Assembly: GCF_001411555.2 (NCBI RefSeq)
Contig: NC_049901.1
Location: 28,825,555-28,889,554 of the forward strand
Length of the DNA: 64,000 nucleotides
From: Juglans regia
Lineage: Eukaryota > Streptophyta > Magnoliopsida > Fagales > Juglandaceae
Reading direction: 5' to 3'
Numbering within the stretch: position 1 is the stretch's first letter; each line of letters starts with the position of its first letter. Positions 1-9,737 of this stretch are shown piece by piece. The notes below the pieces were generated by a model that saw only the letters and a program-made list of their open reading frames with translations, was not told where the DNA came from and made no database searches. Position numbers and translations under genes: made by a program.

Positions 1-1048
1 CTTTTTTCCATCAAGTGACTATTGGAGGCTATCACTTGAGTGGATGTCAGCCATAGACTTGGACTTTGGAGGGGGAAGAAACTTCCTCAATAATCTTGCC
101 TTGGTGGTGGTTTTCGGTGGGCCTAACCGAAGGGCTTCAATTTAGGGCATAAAGAGGGTTTCATTTAGGGTTTCAGCTGGATCAAGTCCAAATCAAAATT
201 TTATTGGCCCAATATGATTACCAAAATATAAAAAGAGTGGTTAAGGGTGTATGAGTGTATAATTGAATGGTTAATAGTATGTGAAAGTGATTAAACACTT
301 AATCAAAACCTGCTACTAAAGCGTATAGAAACAAGTTTAGGGTTTCAGCCAACACATGTGGTTTGTTGATTGGATTATAAAGGTCTGGGATTTTAATAGG
401 GTTCAAAACCCTATTTTGGTTGACCAAATAGTCTTTTGGTAGGCTGGAATAGTGTTTGCATTGGAAAGATCATATGACTTGATTTGAACTCCATTCCATC
501 ACACTTAAGTCTCTAAGTGACAAGTGTCGTATTACTATTCCAATGAGTCGCTAGAATTATGCCATGTGTCCATCCAAAAGTAGTCCTAACGATTCTAAGT
601 GGATTTAGACATTCTACATGGCGATTTGACAATCGTTTGAACTAGTTGCCACATGGTGCTATCTTGAGTGCTATTCATTCGAAAAATTGTGAAAATTATT
701 ATTGCACTATAAAATTCTAAATAATGATACGAGTCTCGTGGTGCAATTCATTTCACAAACCTTGAATTCTAAGTGACACTCGTGGTTACTGTTCATCTAA
801 AAAATGAAAAATGTATTATTGCACCTTATAATCCTAAATAATTATCATACAATTCATTTCACAAACTTATACTACTAATTACCTTGAATAAAGAGAAAGG
901 TAACTCTTTTACCATAACAGATCGGGATCTGATTATGCTGATAGATTAAAAATTATTCAATTGCTCGATTCATGAAATGTTTGGGATTTCATGATGTTAT
1001 CTAACACCTAAAGAAATTTATCCATTGAATTTATTTCAGGCTGTTACA
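1..1048 (-). mobile_element. Partial LTR (family A, TGTAACAGCC type), cut by the window edge
   Basis: Read on the minus strand, an LTR begins at 1048 with TGTAACAGCC and runs left out of the window. It aligns by eye with the first ~1.1 kb of the complete solo LTR at 18096-22794. The shared stretches include the 5' end, the run ending in a TTCATGAATCGAGCAATT-like block, and the 'gggcctcaa...ggcttcaattt' block near 60-150. No coding capacity is evident. The sequence to the right (1049-1191) has no polypurine tract or pol remnant, so I cannot say whether this was a solo LTR or one end of a full element. Confidence 0.75.
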
Positions 1049-1256
1049 TATATAAGTAAAAAAATTTAATTCACTCCTAAAAGACTTCAAACAACCTCAC
1101 GGACTCACAACTTCCTGCAAAGATATCTTCATGATGTAATGTAACTTTCTTCATGTTCCCAAGTACATGTAGTAATCGAAACTCTTTCAGGTTTTTTTTT
1201 TTTTTTTTTTTTTATCGGCAAACAATTTTTTATCAATCAAAAGAGTAGGGAAACGC

Positions 1257-3015
1257 CTAAGTATATGGGACATATACAAGAACAACGTCTAAGCGTGCTA
1301 GTTTAACAAGAAAACCATGGAAGGTCATGCCATGAAAATCAATTACAATCGACCAATGGAGTAAAATATTGAAAAACAAAGTTCTAAGCTCATCCATTGA
1401 CCACTCTTGGTCTTCAAGGCTTTTATCATTCATTTCCCTCCAAATGCACCACCATAAGCATATTGGTATCATCTTCCATATGGATGCAATTTGAGAGTTG
1501 CCCCGAATGTCTCTCCAAGAAGCTAGGCTTACTCTTCTCGGCATCACCCAAGCTAATCCCAAATGAGCAAAGACTTCATTCCACAAAGTCATGGCAATCA
1601 CACAATGATGTAGTAGATGGTCAACGAACTCTCTGCTCTTCTTGCAAATACAACACCAATCCATGACTATGATTCTACATTTCCGCAAGTTGTCTTGAGT
1701 AAGAATCTTCTCCAAAGAAGCCGTCCATACAAAAAATGTTGCCTTTAGTGGTGCCTTTATCTTCTAAATGGTCTTCCATGGAAACGTATTTGTGTTGTGC
1801 ATGGTCATGATATCGTAAAAAGATTGGATTGTGAATATCCCTTTCTTAGAGGGACACCAAAATATCTTGTCTTCACCTCTCTGACAAACATGTGGAGTAC
1901 ACAAGGTCAAAGAACACCGAAAAAAAATCAATTTCTCAATCTTGTGCATCTCTAAGGAATGTAACATTCCATTGGGGAAGACCATTGGAGATGATTAATA
2001 GGTCTGCAATCGAGACTACTTTCATTCTTGTTAAGTCATAAACTTGTGAAAAAACTTCCTTGAGTGCTGTATCGCCGTACCATACATTATTCGAAAATTT
2101 GACCTTCAATCTGTTACCCACAGTAAAGCGAGGATTTGCTGCATATGTGTCCCAACCTCTTCTTATATGCTTCCATAGCCCCACTCCATAAGGCCCACTT
2201 GCCTCATTAGAACACCATCCTCCCCGTGGTTCCCATGCTTCAATGAGATAATGATTCCCCACAAGCCCACCCCCCCTCCCCCCACACGTTCATAGTGCTA
2301 TCTCCATAACCATTTGCCAAGGCAAAGCTTTGTTGAAACATTTCAAGTTTCAAATTCCGAAACCTCCTTCTATAATGGGAGAGAAAATTATAGCCCATTT
2401 CACCAAGTGGAAGTTAAACTCATCATTTATCGCCTCTCCCCCTCCCCAAGAAATCGCATTGGAGTTTCTCCATGCGGTGAGCCATCCTAGTGGGGAGGGG
2501 AAATAATGAGAGGAAACAAGTTGGAAAATTGATAAGAGTGCTTTTGATTAGGGTCACCCTACCCCCTTTGGATAGATACATCCTCTTAAAACTAACTAAT
2601 TGCTTCTCCATCTTTCTAGGACATCAACCCAAATGGCTTTCGATTTGAATGTACTGTCGAACGGGAGGCCAAGATATCTCATGGGTAGCTAAAATATCTT
2701 ACAACTCAAGATGAATGTCATACTCTCCACATTAGGAACATTCGTCATTGACACTGCTTCTGACTTAGCGAAGTTCACCATCAACCTTGATGCAGCTTCA
2801 AAGCATAATAGGAGAGCCCTCAAGGTTCAAATTTGATCATATTTGGCCCGACAAAAGATTAAGGTATCATCAGCTAATAATAAATGAGATATGTTGATTG
2901 AATCAGTGAGAGCCTCCCCCCCTAAGAATCTAGATATGAATCCGCCCTCCACGACACATGAGAGCATCTTACAAGCCCCACAAAAGATTAAGGTATCATC
3001 CATTTTTGTCTCCAA
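1257..3015 (-). pseudogene. L1 ORF2 reverse transcriptase fragment and zf-RVT region, decayed
   Basis: Around 2830-2900 on the minus strand the RT catalytic motif reads HLLLADDTLIFC. Around 2600-2430 follows the thumb-like [15 protein letters not shown] block. From 2262 to 1260 comes the post-RT region (GVGLWKHIRRGW, FSNNVWYGD, then CCICKKSREFVDHLLHHC, a zf-RVT type zinc motif). The fingers and most of the palm that should precede ADD are absent. The join at about 2980-3000 carries a second copy of the 20-nt sequence encoding DDTLIFC. Frames are broken in at least four places. Confidence 0.8.
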
Positions 3016-3049
3016 GATATTTCTTCCAAAAGAGAAACTTGTTCAATGT

Positions 3050-3696
3050 CTACAACCACTTGGGTTTTACAAGCCCTATCCACTTCAAATAGTTCCCTCT
3101 CCTCTTCCACTCCCTCCAAAAGAGTATTTTTTTGGTCTTCCACATCACCAAATATTTGCTCATTCCACACCTTAAATATTTCTTCAGAGACTTCAATTTG
3201 CAAGCCAGGATATAGCTGAGATTTACAAACAATTGGAAAGAAGACCACCATTGTCGAACTCTGTTAAGAAAACCCTCTAACTTCAACCACATGTTCTCAA
3301 ACTTGAAGTACCTTGGGCCACTACAAAGACCTCCGCAATCCAAGAGGATGGGAAAGGGATCGGAACATAACCTAGGAAATATCTTCTGAATAGGGTACAT
3401 ATAGTGTGCTTCCCAATGTGTTGAAATTAAAAATCTATTAAGCCTTGACCAAGAAGGGTGTTCTTGATTGCTTGACCAAGTGAATGAACCACCCACAAGA
3501 TGAATATTTAGTAAATGTGTCTAGAAATGAAGTTAGAAAAGTCTACCCTTGGTGGGTTAAAGCTTGAACCACACAATCTTTCACTCGGGAATCAAGTGGC
3601 GTTCAAGTCACCACCAATACACCAAGTTACATCTCATACATAGCTTAGTCCAGTCAACACATCCCATAATAAGCTTCGTGTGTGATCTAGAATAGT
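3050..3696 (-). pseudogene. L1 ORF2 endonuclease C-terminal part and linker, decayed
   Basis: A minus-strand translation near 3600 gives a GGDLNAT-like stretch, matching the L1 apurinic endonuclease GGDFN motif. It is followed around 3490 by SFTWSSNQ...SWSRLNRFLIS, the typical endonuclease end. The frame then continues through a linker of helical, charged sequence to about 3050. Stops and frameshifts break the reading frame. In an intact element this domain nicks target DNA to prime reverse transcription; this copy cannot. Confidence 0.75.
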
Positions 3697-4316
3697 TTCT
3701 GTAATACCCTGCTCCTTCTTCTTATGTACGCTTTTTCTTTCTGACGTAGTTTCGTCTTTATGACGTGAGCAAATCCCGAAGGCAGAGATTATGTGATCAT
3801 CTGCCCTTCTCATGAGCGACTGCGAGCCACGTTATGCGTGTCGAACCTTGATGGTGTGTCTCGAAAGATATCGTTTGACTTCTAGGGAACGCCCAGTGTT
3901 TTAAATATGCTGAAAATATTTATAAGGAGTATTTCCATTATTATTGAATTAAGATTTATCTTAAATACGACAATCATAATATTCTTGAAAAGCTCCAAAA
4001 ATATTATAATTGCCTGAAATCATTTTAATATTATTATTAAAATGATTTCAATTATTTAAGATATTATGAGATTTAAATTATGTTGAGAACTTTTATTAAT
4101 TAAAGGGTTTAATCCTTTTAAATATGTTAAGTGAAACTTCATCACTTTATTAATGATGAAGAATATTATTTTATAAACTAAACTTAGTTTAAAATAATAT
4201 TCTACCTTAATTCCTTTAAGCGCTTTTAATTAAGTTAATAGTTAATGCATTTTGAATCAGTGTTTTGATACCTCGTCGTTAGATCATTACGTGGATCCCC
4301 AGACGAAGGGACTGGG

Positions 4317-4325
4317 TTAAATACC
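4317..4325 (+). promoter_or_regulatory. Candidate LTR core promoter (TATA-like)
   Basis: TTAAATACC lies at the boundary between an AT-rich upstream part and a pyrimidine-rich C/T tract in the 5.27-kb LTR-like unit, a reasonable place for a TATA box and 5' end of the LTR transcript. This is based on position and composition only. Confidence 0.25.
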
Positions 4326-5668
4326 CAGACCCCCTCTCTTTTCCCCTCATTTCCCCCATAGCCCTCTCTCTCCTCCCACTCCCCAGCGTACAACGTACGC
4401 ATTCCACCCCACGCCCGAACGGCTCCAAGCCTCAGCCCAGCGCCGCCGTGCGTCGCTAGCTCTCACCGCCGGCACCATTGGCCTCCTCTCCCTCCGGCGA
4501 GTCCATCCATGCCAGGCCCTCCCTCCCACGCTCTCTCTTCCTCTCCCTTGGAAGTGCAAAGCCCGAACGGGCTCAAGGCCACTGCGCTACCGTGCGCCGC
4601 CCAATGGCTCCACTGCTCCCACGGCGACCTTCCCTCCCACCGACCATCATCCTCCACCGAAGCCAGCCCCTGCTACGCAGCCCTTCCTCTCCTTCAACGG
4701 CAAGTACTCGAAATGGGTCTCTGACCCATTTCCCCATCGTGTGCCACCGTGCACGGCACCCACGACCACCGAACGACACCATGGACCTCCCTCTTCCTCC
4801 CCCTTCCTCCTCCACGTGACCCATGGCCAGAAGCCCCCCTCTTCCACCGCATGGGCTTCCTCCTCTCACACACAGGTTGCACACCGTGCACCACCACCCA
4901 CGGCTGGTAACCACCACGTTTAGCCTCCTTAGGCCACCACCAAGCCAACCCAACCTCCCATGGCCCCCATCTACCACCCACGAAAGCATACTCTCTCTCA
5001 CTCTCCCACGGCTTCTCCTCCACGGTATGGCCAGATCTGCCACCGTGAGCCACCGTGGCACCACCTCGATGCCACCACGAGATCCACCGCATCTCCCTTA
5101 GCCGAGCCCTAGGTCCAAACCACCACTTTATGTGGTGGGTAACCACTGCACATGATGGACAGTCACTGCGTGTGATTGACCGCCACTGCACACGGCTAGA
5201 TCCACCGTGTTATGCTCTTTGCCATCATCACAAGGCCACCATGAGCCCTTCCAAGACCACACCTAGCTATCCAAATGCCTAAACAGTTAATGTACGTGGG
5301 TTAGCCGCCACGTACAACGCTTCCGACATCATCGGCTGTGACGACCAATGAGCAACGCACGGGTTATCCCGTCGATGGTATAACCCTTTATCCCTTGTTA
5401 ATTATGTTAGATATTGATTAGTTGACTAGGTTGTGGACTCTGCTATTAGTATTAATGGAGTTGTGGCATTGTGATGTGGTGTTGTGTGATGAAGTGTTGG
5501 GCAAATGGTGTAGTGAAGTGTTGGGCATATTTGTATTGTATGGAGGTGCATTGTGCCGTGTAGTGCACTGTGATGTGTTGGGTATAGATAGGAAGTGATG
5601 TGGACTGTGCCATGTAGTGTGATTGGGGAATACGTGCTATATTGGTGGCGTGGCGTATGTGGAATGGG

Positions 5669-6229
5669 AAAGTACACGCTGGGTGTACTTTGTGTGTGGC
5701 GTAATGTGTGACAAGGAGAGTACATGTAAAATATACCCTCCTGACGTAGTGTGGAACGGGAAGAGTACATGCTGAGTGTACTCTGTGTGGGGTATTGTAT
5801 ATGTGGAGAGTACATGTGGAATGTGCTCTATATGGTGGTGAGATGCACCATATGGCGTGTATACCATAGTGGTGATGTGTCGTAGTGTACATGAAGGGAG
5901 TATACGAGGAGTGTACTCCATGTGATATAGTGATGCACCATATGGCGGGTATGCCATAGTGGTGATGGAGCATATGTAAAGGGAGTACAAGTGGAACGTA
6001 CTCCATGTGATGGTGTGATGCACCATATGACGTGTACGCCATAATAGTGATGTGGCGTGGTGTATGTGGAACAGGAAGAGTACACGCTAAGGGCACTCTG
6101 TGTGATATGATGAGTGTGAAGGGAGTACACGTGGAGTGTACTCCATGTGATGGAGTGATGTACCATATGGCAGGTATGCCATAGTGGTGATGTGGCGTAT
6201 GTGAAGGGAGTATATGTGGAGTGTACTCC
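5669..6229 (+). repeat. Tandem array of two hairpin classes inside the family-C LTR
   Basis: Nine 23-nt units of the plan 9-nt arm, 5-nt loop, 9-nt arm start at about 5669, 5719, 5762, 5807, 5897, 5982, 6077, 6122 and 6207. The unit at 6122-6144 is perfect (arms GGAGTACAC and GTGTACTCC), as is the unit at 5669-5691 (AAAGTACAC and GTGTACTTT). From 5846 onward these alternate with four 29-nt units (5846, 5936, 6021, 6161) with arms CACCATATGGC and GCCATAGTGGTG. The first four 23-nt units are spaced about 45-50 bp; later ones follow an 85-90 bp composite period. The stop-free 1.1-kb minus-strand frame across this region is a by-product of the repeat. Confidence 0.8.
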
Positions 6230-8657
6230 ACGTGGCAGCGACACTCCGTGTGGCATGTCATAGAAATAAGGATGGTTATGTGATTTATGAGCGTGGAATG
6301 TGATGGGTAGTGTCGGGAACTGTGGAACAGTGTCCCGAAGTAGTTATGGCATAGCCTGTAGTCTGAGGTGACAAGTGTCACCGTGATGGACTTATGGCTA
6401 AGAGTATGCGTGAAGTAGCAGAACAAGTATAAGAGTGCGCAGCGGAAGCATAATTGAGGAATGTCACGAAGCGACATGACTACTGACAGTCGTGCTTGTG
6501 ATGGGCAAAGTAGTGGAACAAGTGTAAGAGTACGCAGCGGAAGCATGACTGGGCAACGTCATGAAGTGACGTGGTTATTGGAAGTCATGCTTATGATGGG
6601 TGGAGTGTTAAAGTGTAGGAATGGCGTAAGGGGAATGTGACGAGATGTCACGATGTGACGAGAGTACGTGAGGAACCGTACTCGTGATGAGTCAGGAGTT
6701 GACGTAACAGAATATTGGGTAATGCGACAAGGTCACAGTGTAGCTCTGGAGCAATCTCAGGCTATGTAACGTGGCATAAGGAGTAGTTGTGAATGGAGAC
6801 TTGTCGTGTTAAGTATTGGGATGAACTGTCAAAAGGAATGGGTAGCATAAAGAGTCATGCTAGCCGGGTTAAGAGAAGATTGGTATCGGAGTATGGCTCT
6901 TATCCCTATGAGCAGGTGATCAACATGTTATATGTTGATCTTAGATGATAAAAGGGTAAGGTACATGTGTAACATGGTGAGACACATGTGTCGGACAGAT
7001 TCACCATATGTAATGGGTAATCTGTCATTAGTATAGTTACATAGTGCTTAAGCCTCAGAGTTGGCTTAGAGCCGTGTGGCTTGTATGGATGGGAATGAGT
7101 ATTTATTGTGGGCTAAGATGCATGAAGGTAGTGACGGATGCATCGTTAGGATTGAGAAGTGTGATTTCCATCGGTCGGAATCATGCGTCGAATGCAGTTG
7201 TAAGAAGAGTAAGACGAATGTCTTAGTGTCTTAATCCTAAGGTGAAACATGGGTTCACTTTAGTGGATGAGCACTCGAGACAAGACTTTGAGTTGGAAGA
7301 TGTGGTGACCGTAAGTGGTCCCCGAAGGGTTTAACATAGTGAAGGGCACGTAAGTGCATGGGATAGAAGGAGAGTGTTCTAAGTGATGTGTAGTTCTATT
7401 TATAGTTCAAGTAGCTTATGCATTAGATAGAGAATGACGCTAAGGTATGTGTATGCATGTAGGTTGCCATCTGACAAGCACGTGAATGGACTGAATGACA
7501 TGCAAGTAGCATGGAGTCCAGGTAAGTGTTACGTTCATACTATTCTAGAGTCTTTTTAAGATAAAAGAAAAATGAAAACGAAAGCTTTTCCTTATGACGC
7601 TTTAAGAAAAGACTAAAGACGTTTTACGAAAGAAAATGCTAAGTGTTCAAAGGTATAAGTATGTACGGCCCCTCCTTGGCAGCCCCTGTTTACGCAACCA
7701 AAGTATTAATTGTACGCATGTGAATGGATGACTATACGCTATATTTATTGTATGTGTTTTCTAAGAAAATCTATAAACTGATGAAGATGCATGAAGCGCA
7801 TGACAACGGATGCTTTTATGGATCCTACGAACCGACGCTCTCTTGTGCGCAACAGGGTGAGGCTCGTGGACGCCATGATTTGACGACGTTCAAGGTGACG
7901 CTTGTGGACGCCATGAAAGCTGACATTTAAGCCCATGTATGTTCTTAAATGAAGTTTTCACGAACGAACTATTAAAGAAAGGATAGAACTGAAATAAACT
8001 GAAAAACGAAAAGACCATTTTCAGGCTTATGCCCCAAACGATATTTTCTCATGAAAAGAAATGTTTTCTCATGAAAAGAAAGGACTGTTAAATGAAAGAA
8101 CGAACTCAATGAAAGCTCCAGCTCTTTCGAGTTGACATGAATGAATGAATGCATGAATGAAAAGTAAGAAAGAAAGAAATGAAAGCATGAATGTATGAAA
8201 ATACGTAACGGCCACATGAATTAATGAAAGGGTACCAATGAATGGGTAGACTGCAATGCCGGGTAAGTAGTACTGGAAGTGCACCCAGTGCTGCCCCCTA
8301 TGAAAGGGATTCCTAGCACGTGGCCACGGGCAGAATCCGGGTCCAAAGGAAGACCGCTAACCCCAAACACACGGGGCGTAACAGTGTGTACTGGCCTATG
8401 AAAGTGATAAGAACGAATGGATGTATGCATGTATGTATGAACGCACGAATGCACGAACCTTTAGGAAATGAAGGCACTGACGGGAGAAACGTTTTACGAA
8501 AAGGATGCCCATGTTTTAAAAGAGAAAAACCCCGTCCAGTGAAGTTTTCAAGCGAGCGCACGTAAGCACGTATGCATGCACATAATAGTATGTACGAGTG
8601 ATGAATGCATGAATGAAAACCTATGTTGCTATATTTTAACTCTATAAAGTAATGCTT

Positions 8658-8706
8658 ATGAGTCTTCGACTCATTTTAGTTTTTATGCATGTCCCTCACC
8701 CCACAG
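8658..8706 (+). promoter_or_regulatory. Conserved LTR hairpin followed by acceptor-like CCCCACAG
   Basis: ATGAGTC-TTC-GACTCAT (8658-8674) is a perfect 7-bp hairpin. About 20 nt later a CT-rich stretch ends in CCCCACAG (8706), resembling a splice acceptor. The same arrangement, with different sequence, occurs near the 3' end of the other LTR families here. Function is unknown. Confidence 0.45.
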
Positions 8707-8980
8707 GAACTGCATGATCAGGACGGACACAGCCCATGGGAAAGAGTACAGAAGTCTAGGCATGAGTTTTAAATGCACAAAAGACCTTTTTATTATAAGA
8801 TTAATGTTTTCCGCTGTAAACCTCTTTTATCCCAAAGCACATTTTAATTTATAAACGTGGAGTCTCGCACCCTAGGTATGCAAGTGAGAAGTTTTAAATA
8901 GGACGGTAATTCCCATCGTCCTTTTATAAAAATATTGTGGAAAAAGTCCCACCACAAGGACGGGCGTTACAGTTTCATAA

Positions 8981-9069
8981 TGTAACAGCCCGCTAGAAAT
9001 TTAGTGGATGAATTTTTGTAAACCTTAGGAATGTTGTTAAATCCCAAAAAGATTTCACGACTCGAGCAA
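8981..9069 (+). mobile_element. First ~90 bp of a family-A LTR, cut by the G3 insertion
   Basis: The sequence starts TGTAACAGCCCGCTAGAAATT and matches the beginning of the LTRs at 18096-22794 and 1-1048 (both on the opposite strand) through a block ending near CGACTCGAGCAA. It stops abruptly where the end of the G3 3' LTR begins at about 9070. I read this as an older LTR into which G3 inserted. The rest of it was not recognised to the right of G3. Confidence 0.6.
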
Positions 9070-9473
9070 CATGGCTCCCCCAACCCCTGTTTGGGATTAA
9101 CAGTGACTTAAATGCCGGGACATACAACACAAGGTTACATACCTCTCATAGATGACAGATAAGATGCAATGCACCTATGTATACTAGCAGTATGCAATAA
9201 ATATCGTAGCAAAAAATGTAAAGTTTGTGTAAAACTAAGACTAAACATGACCCAAACATTGTACTATCATAGCATGCTTTTCAAAAGTATTAGATAATAT
9301 ATATTCACTGTCTCCCAAAATATAATTACTGAAACATTTTCGCAAAACAAAGGGACCAATCTCAAAAGGTGAAGTCTAGAAATCCAAAACAAGTTTCCTA
9401 GCACTGGAAAAGTGGTCCCTCTTTTTTTTTTCTTTTTTCTTCAGACTAGTTAGGCTTCTTTCATTTTCAAAAA

Positions 9474-9683
9474 TCAGTCATTGTCCCGATTCCTTAACCT
9501 CTCAAGCTCGTCAATGAGCTGTAATGCCTCGGTAATGAACTAGTCGGCATTCTCTACCCTATCCAACAAAGAGGGCTCCGTCGAGCTCCCACTGAACTTT
9601 GGTACCTCCTCGATGGTCGGGGGTACCGTCCTCTTGCATTTCACCATGGGGTGATCTTCTATAGTTGTCACAACTTCTACCAT
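9474..9683 (-). other. Short LTR reading frame (KRKRT type) with one internal stop, G3 3' LTR copy
   Basis: A 70-codon minus-strand frame starts with ATG just after a TGGTAGT hairpin and is broken only by a TAG at codon 48. An inner Met at codon 13 starts MVKCKRTVPPTIEEVP. The part after the stop is a charged helix-like segment ending in ELERLRNRDND. The same frame, with its TAG at the equivalent codon, is in the 5' LTR (26477-26680), and related frames occur in two other LTRs. No known domain is recognised. Confidence 0.4.
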
Positions 9684-9696
9684 TCCGGGTGGAGAA

Positions 9697-9737
9697 TGGT
9701 AGTGAAAACTACCACAATGAGATTTCGAGAAATCTTA
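9697..9737 (-). promoter_or_regulatory. Paired hairpins in the G3 3' LTR
   Basis: On the minus strand a GATTTC-TC-GAAATC stem is followed by TGGTAGT-TTTC-ACTACCA (plus coordinates 9697-9714). The pair matches the perfect pair at 42497-42537 and lies just upstream of the short frame 9474-9683. Confidence 0.5.

Larger units (their letters stand above)
1192..3701 (-). mobile_element. LINE-1 (L1) retrotransposon remnant with poly(A) tail
   Basis: A non-LTR element on the minus strand. Its 3' end is a 22-nt poly(T) on the plus strand (1192-1213), that is, a poly(A) tail. Reading leftward from 3696 the order is endonuclease remnant, linker, a fragment of reverse transcriptase, and the zinc-binding region after RT, which is normal L1 ORF2 order. 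Most of the RT palm is missing and several frameshifts separate the pieces, so it is dead. The 5' side is interrupted at 3697-3701 by the TSD of the LTR-like unit 3702-8971. The few bases 8977-8980 are all that may remain beyond it. Confidence 0.85.
3702..8971 (+). mobile_element. 5.27-kb solo LTR-like unit (family C) flanked by TSD GTTTC
   Basis: The unit begins TGTAATACCC and ends GGGCGTTACA, so its ends are near-complementary and of TG...CA type. It is flanked by a perfect 5-bp duplication GTTTC (3697-3701 and 8972-8976). I find no gag or pol inside, so I read it as a very long solo LTR of a Tekay/Del-like gypsy family; a non-autonomous element is the alternative. Internal landmarks are a C-rich, CCACC-rich block (4340-5280), a hairpin-bearing tandem array (5669-6229), ATGAATGA-type simple repeats (8130-8200, 8405-8460, 8560-8620) and a short hairpin near the 3' end (8658-8674). 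Long open frames in the C-rich block are compositional. Confidence 0.8.

Noticed and set aside
4347..5191. Several overlapping frames on both strands in a C-rich block
   Set aside because: High GC and CCACC repeats inside an LTR-like unit remove stop codons; the frames overlap in all directions and have no recognisable similarity.
5452..6546. 364-codon minus-strand open frame
   Set aside because: It lies on the hairpin array and is open only because the repeat lacks stops in that frame; the peptide is His/Tyr/Thr-rich repeat with no domain.
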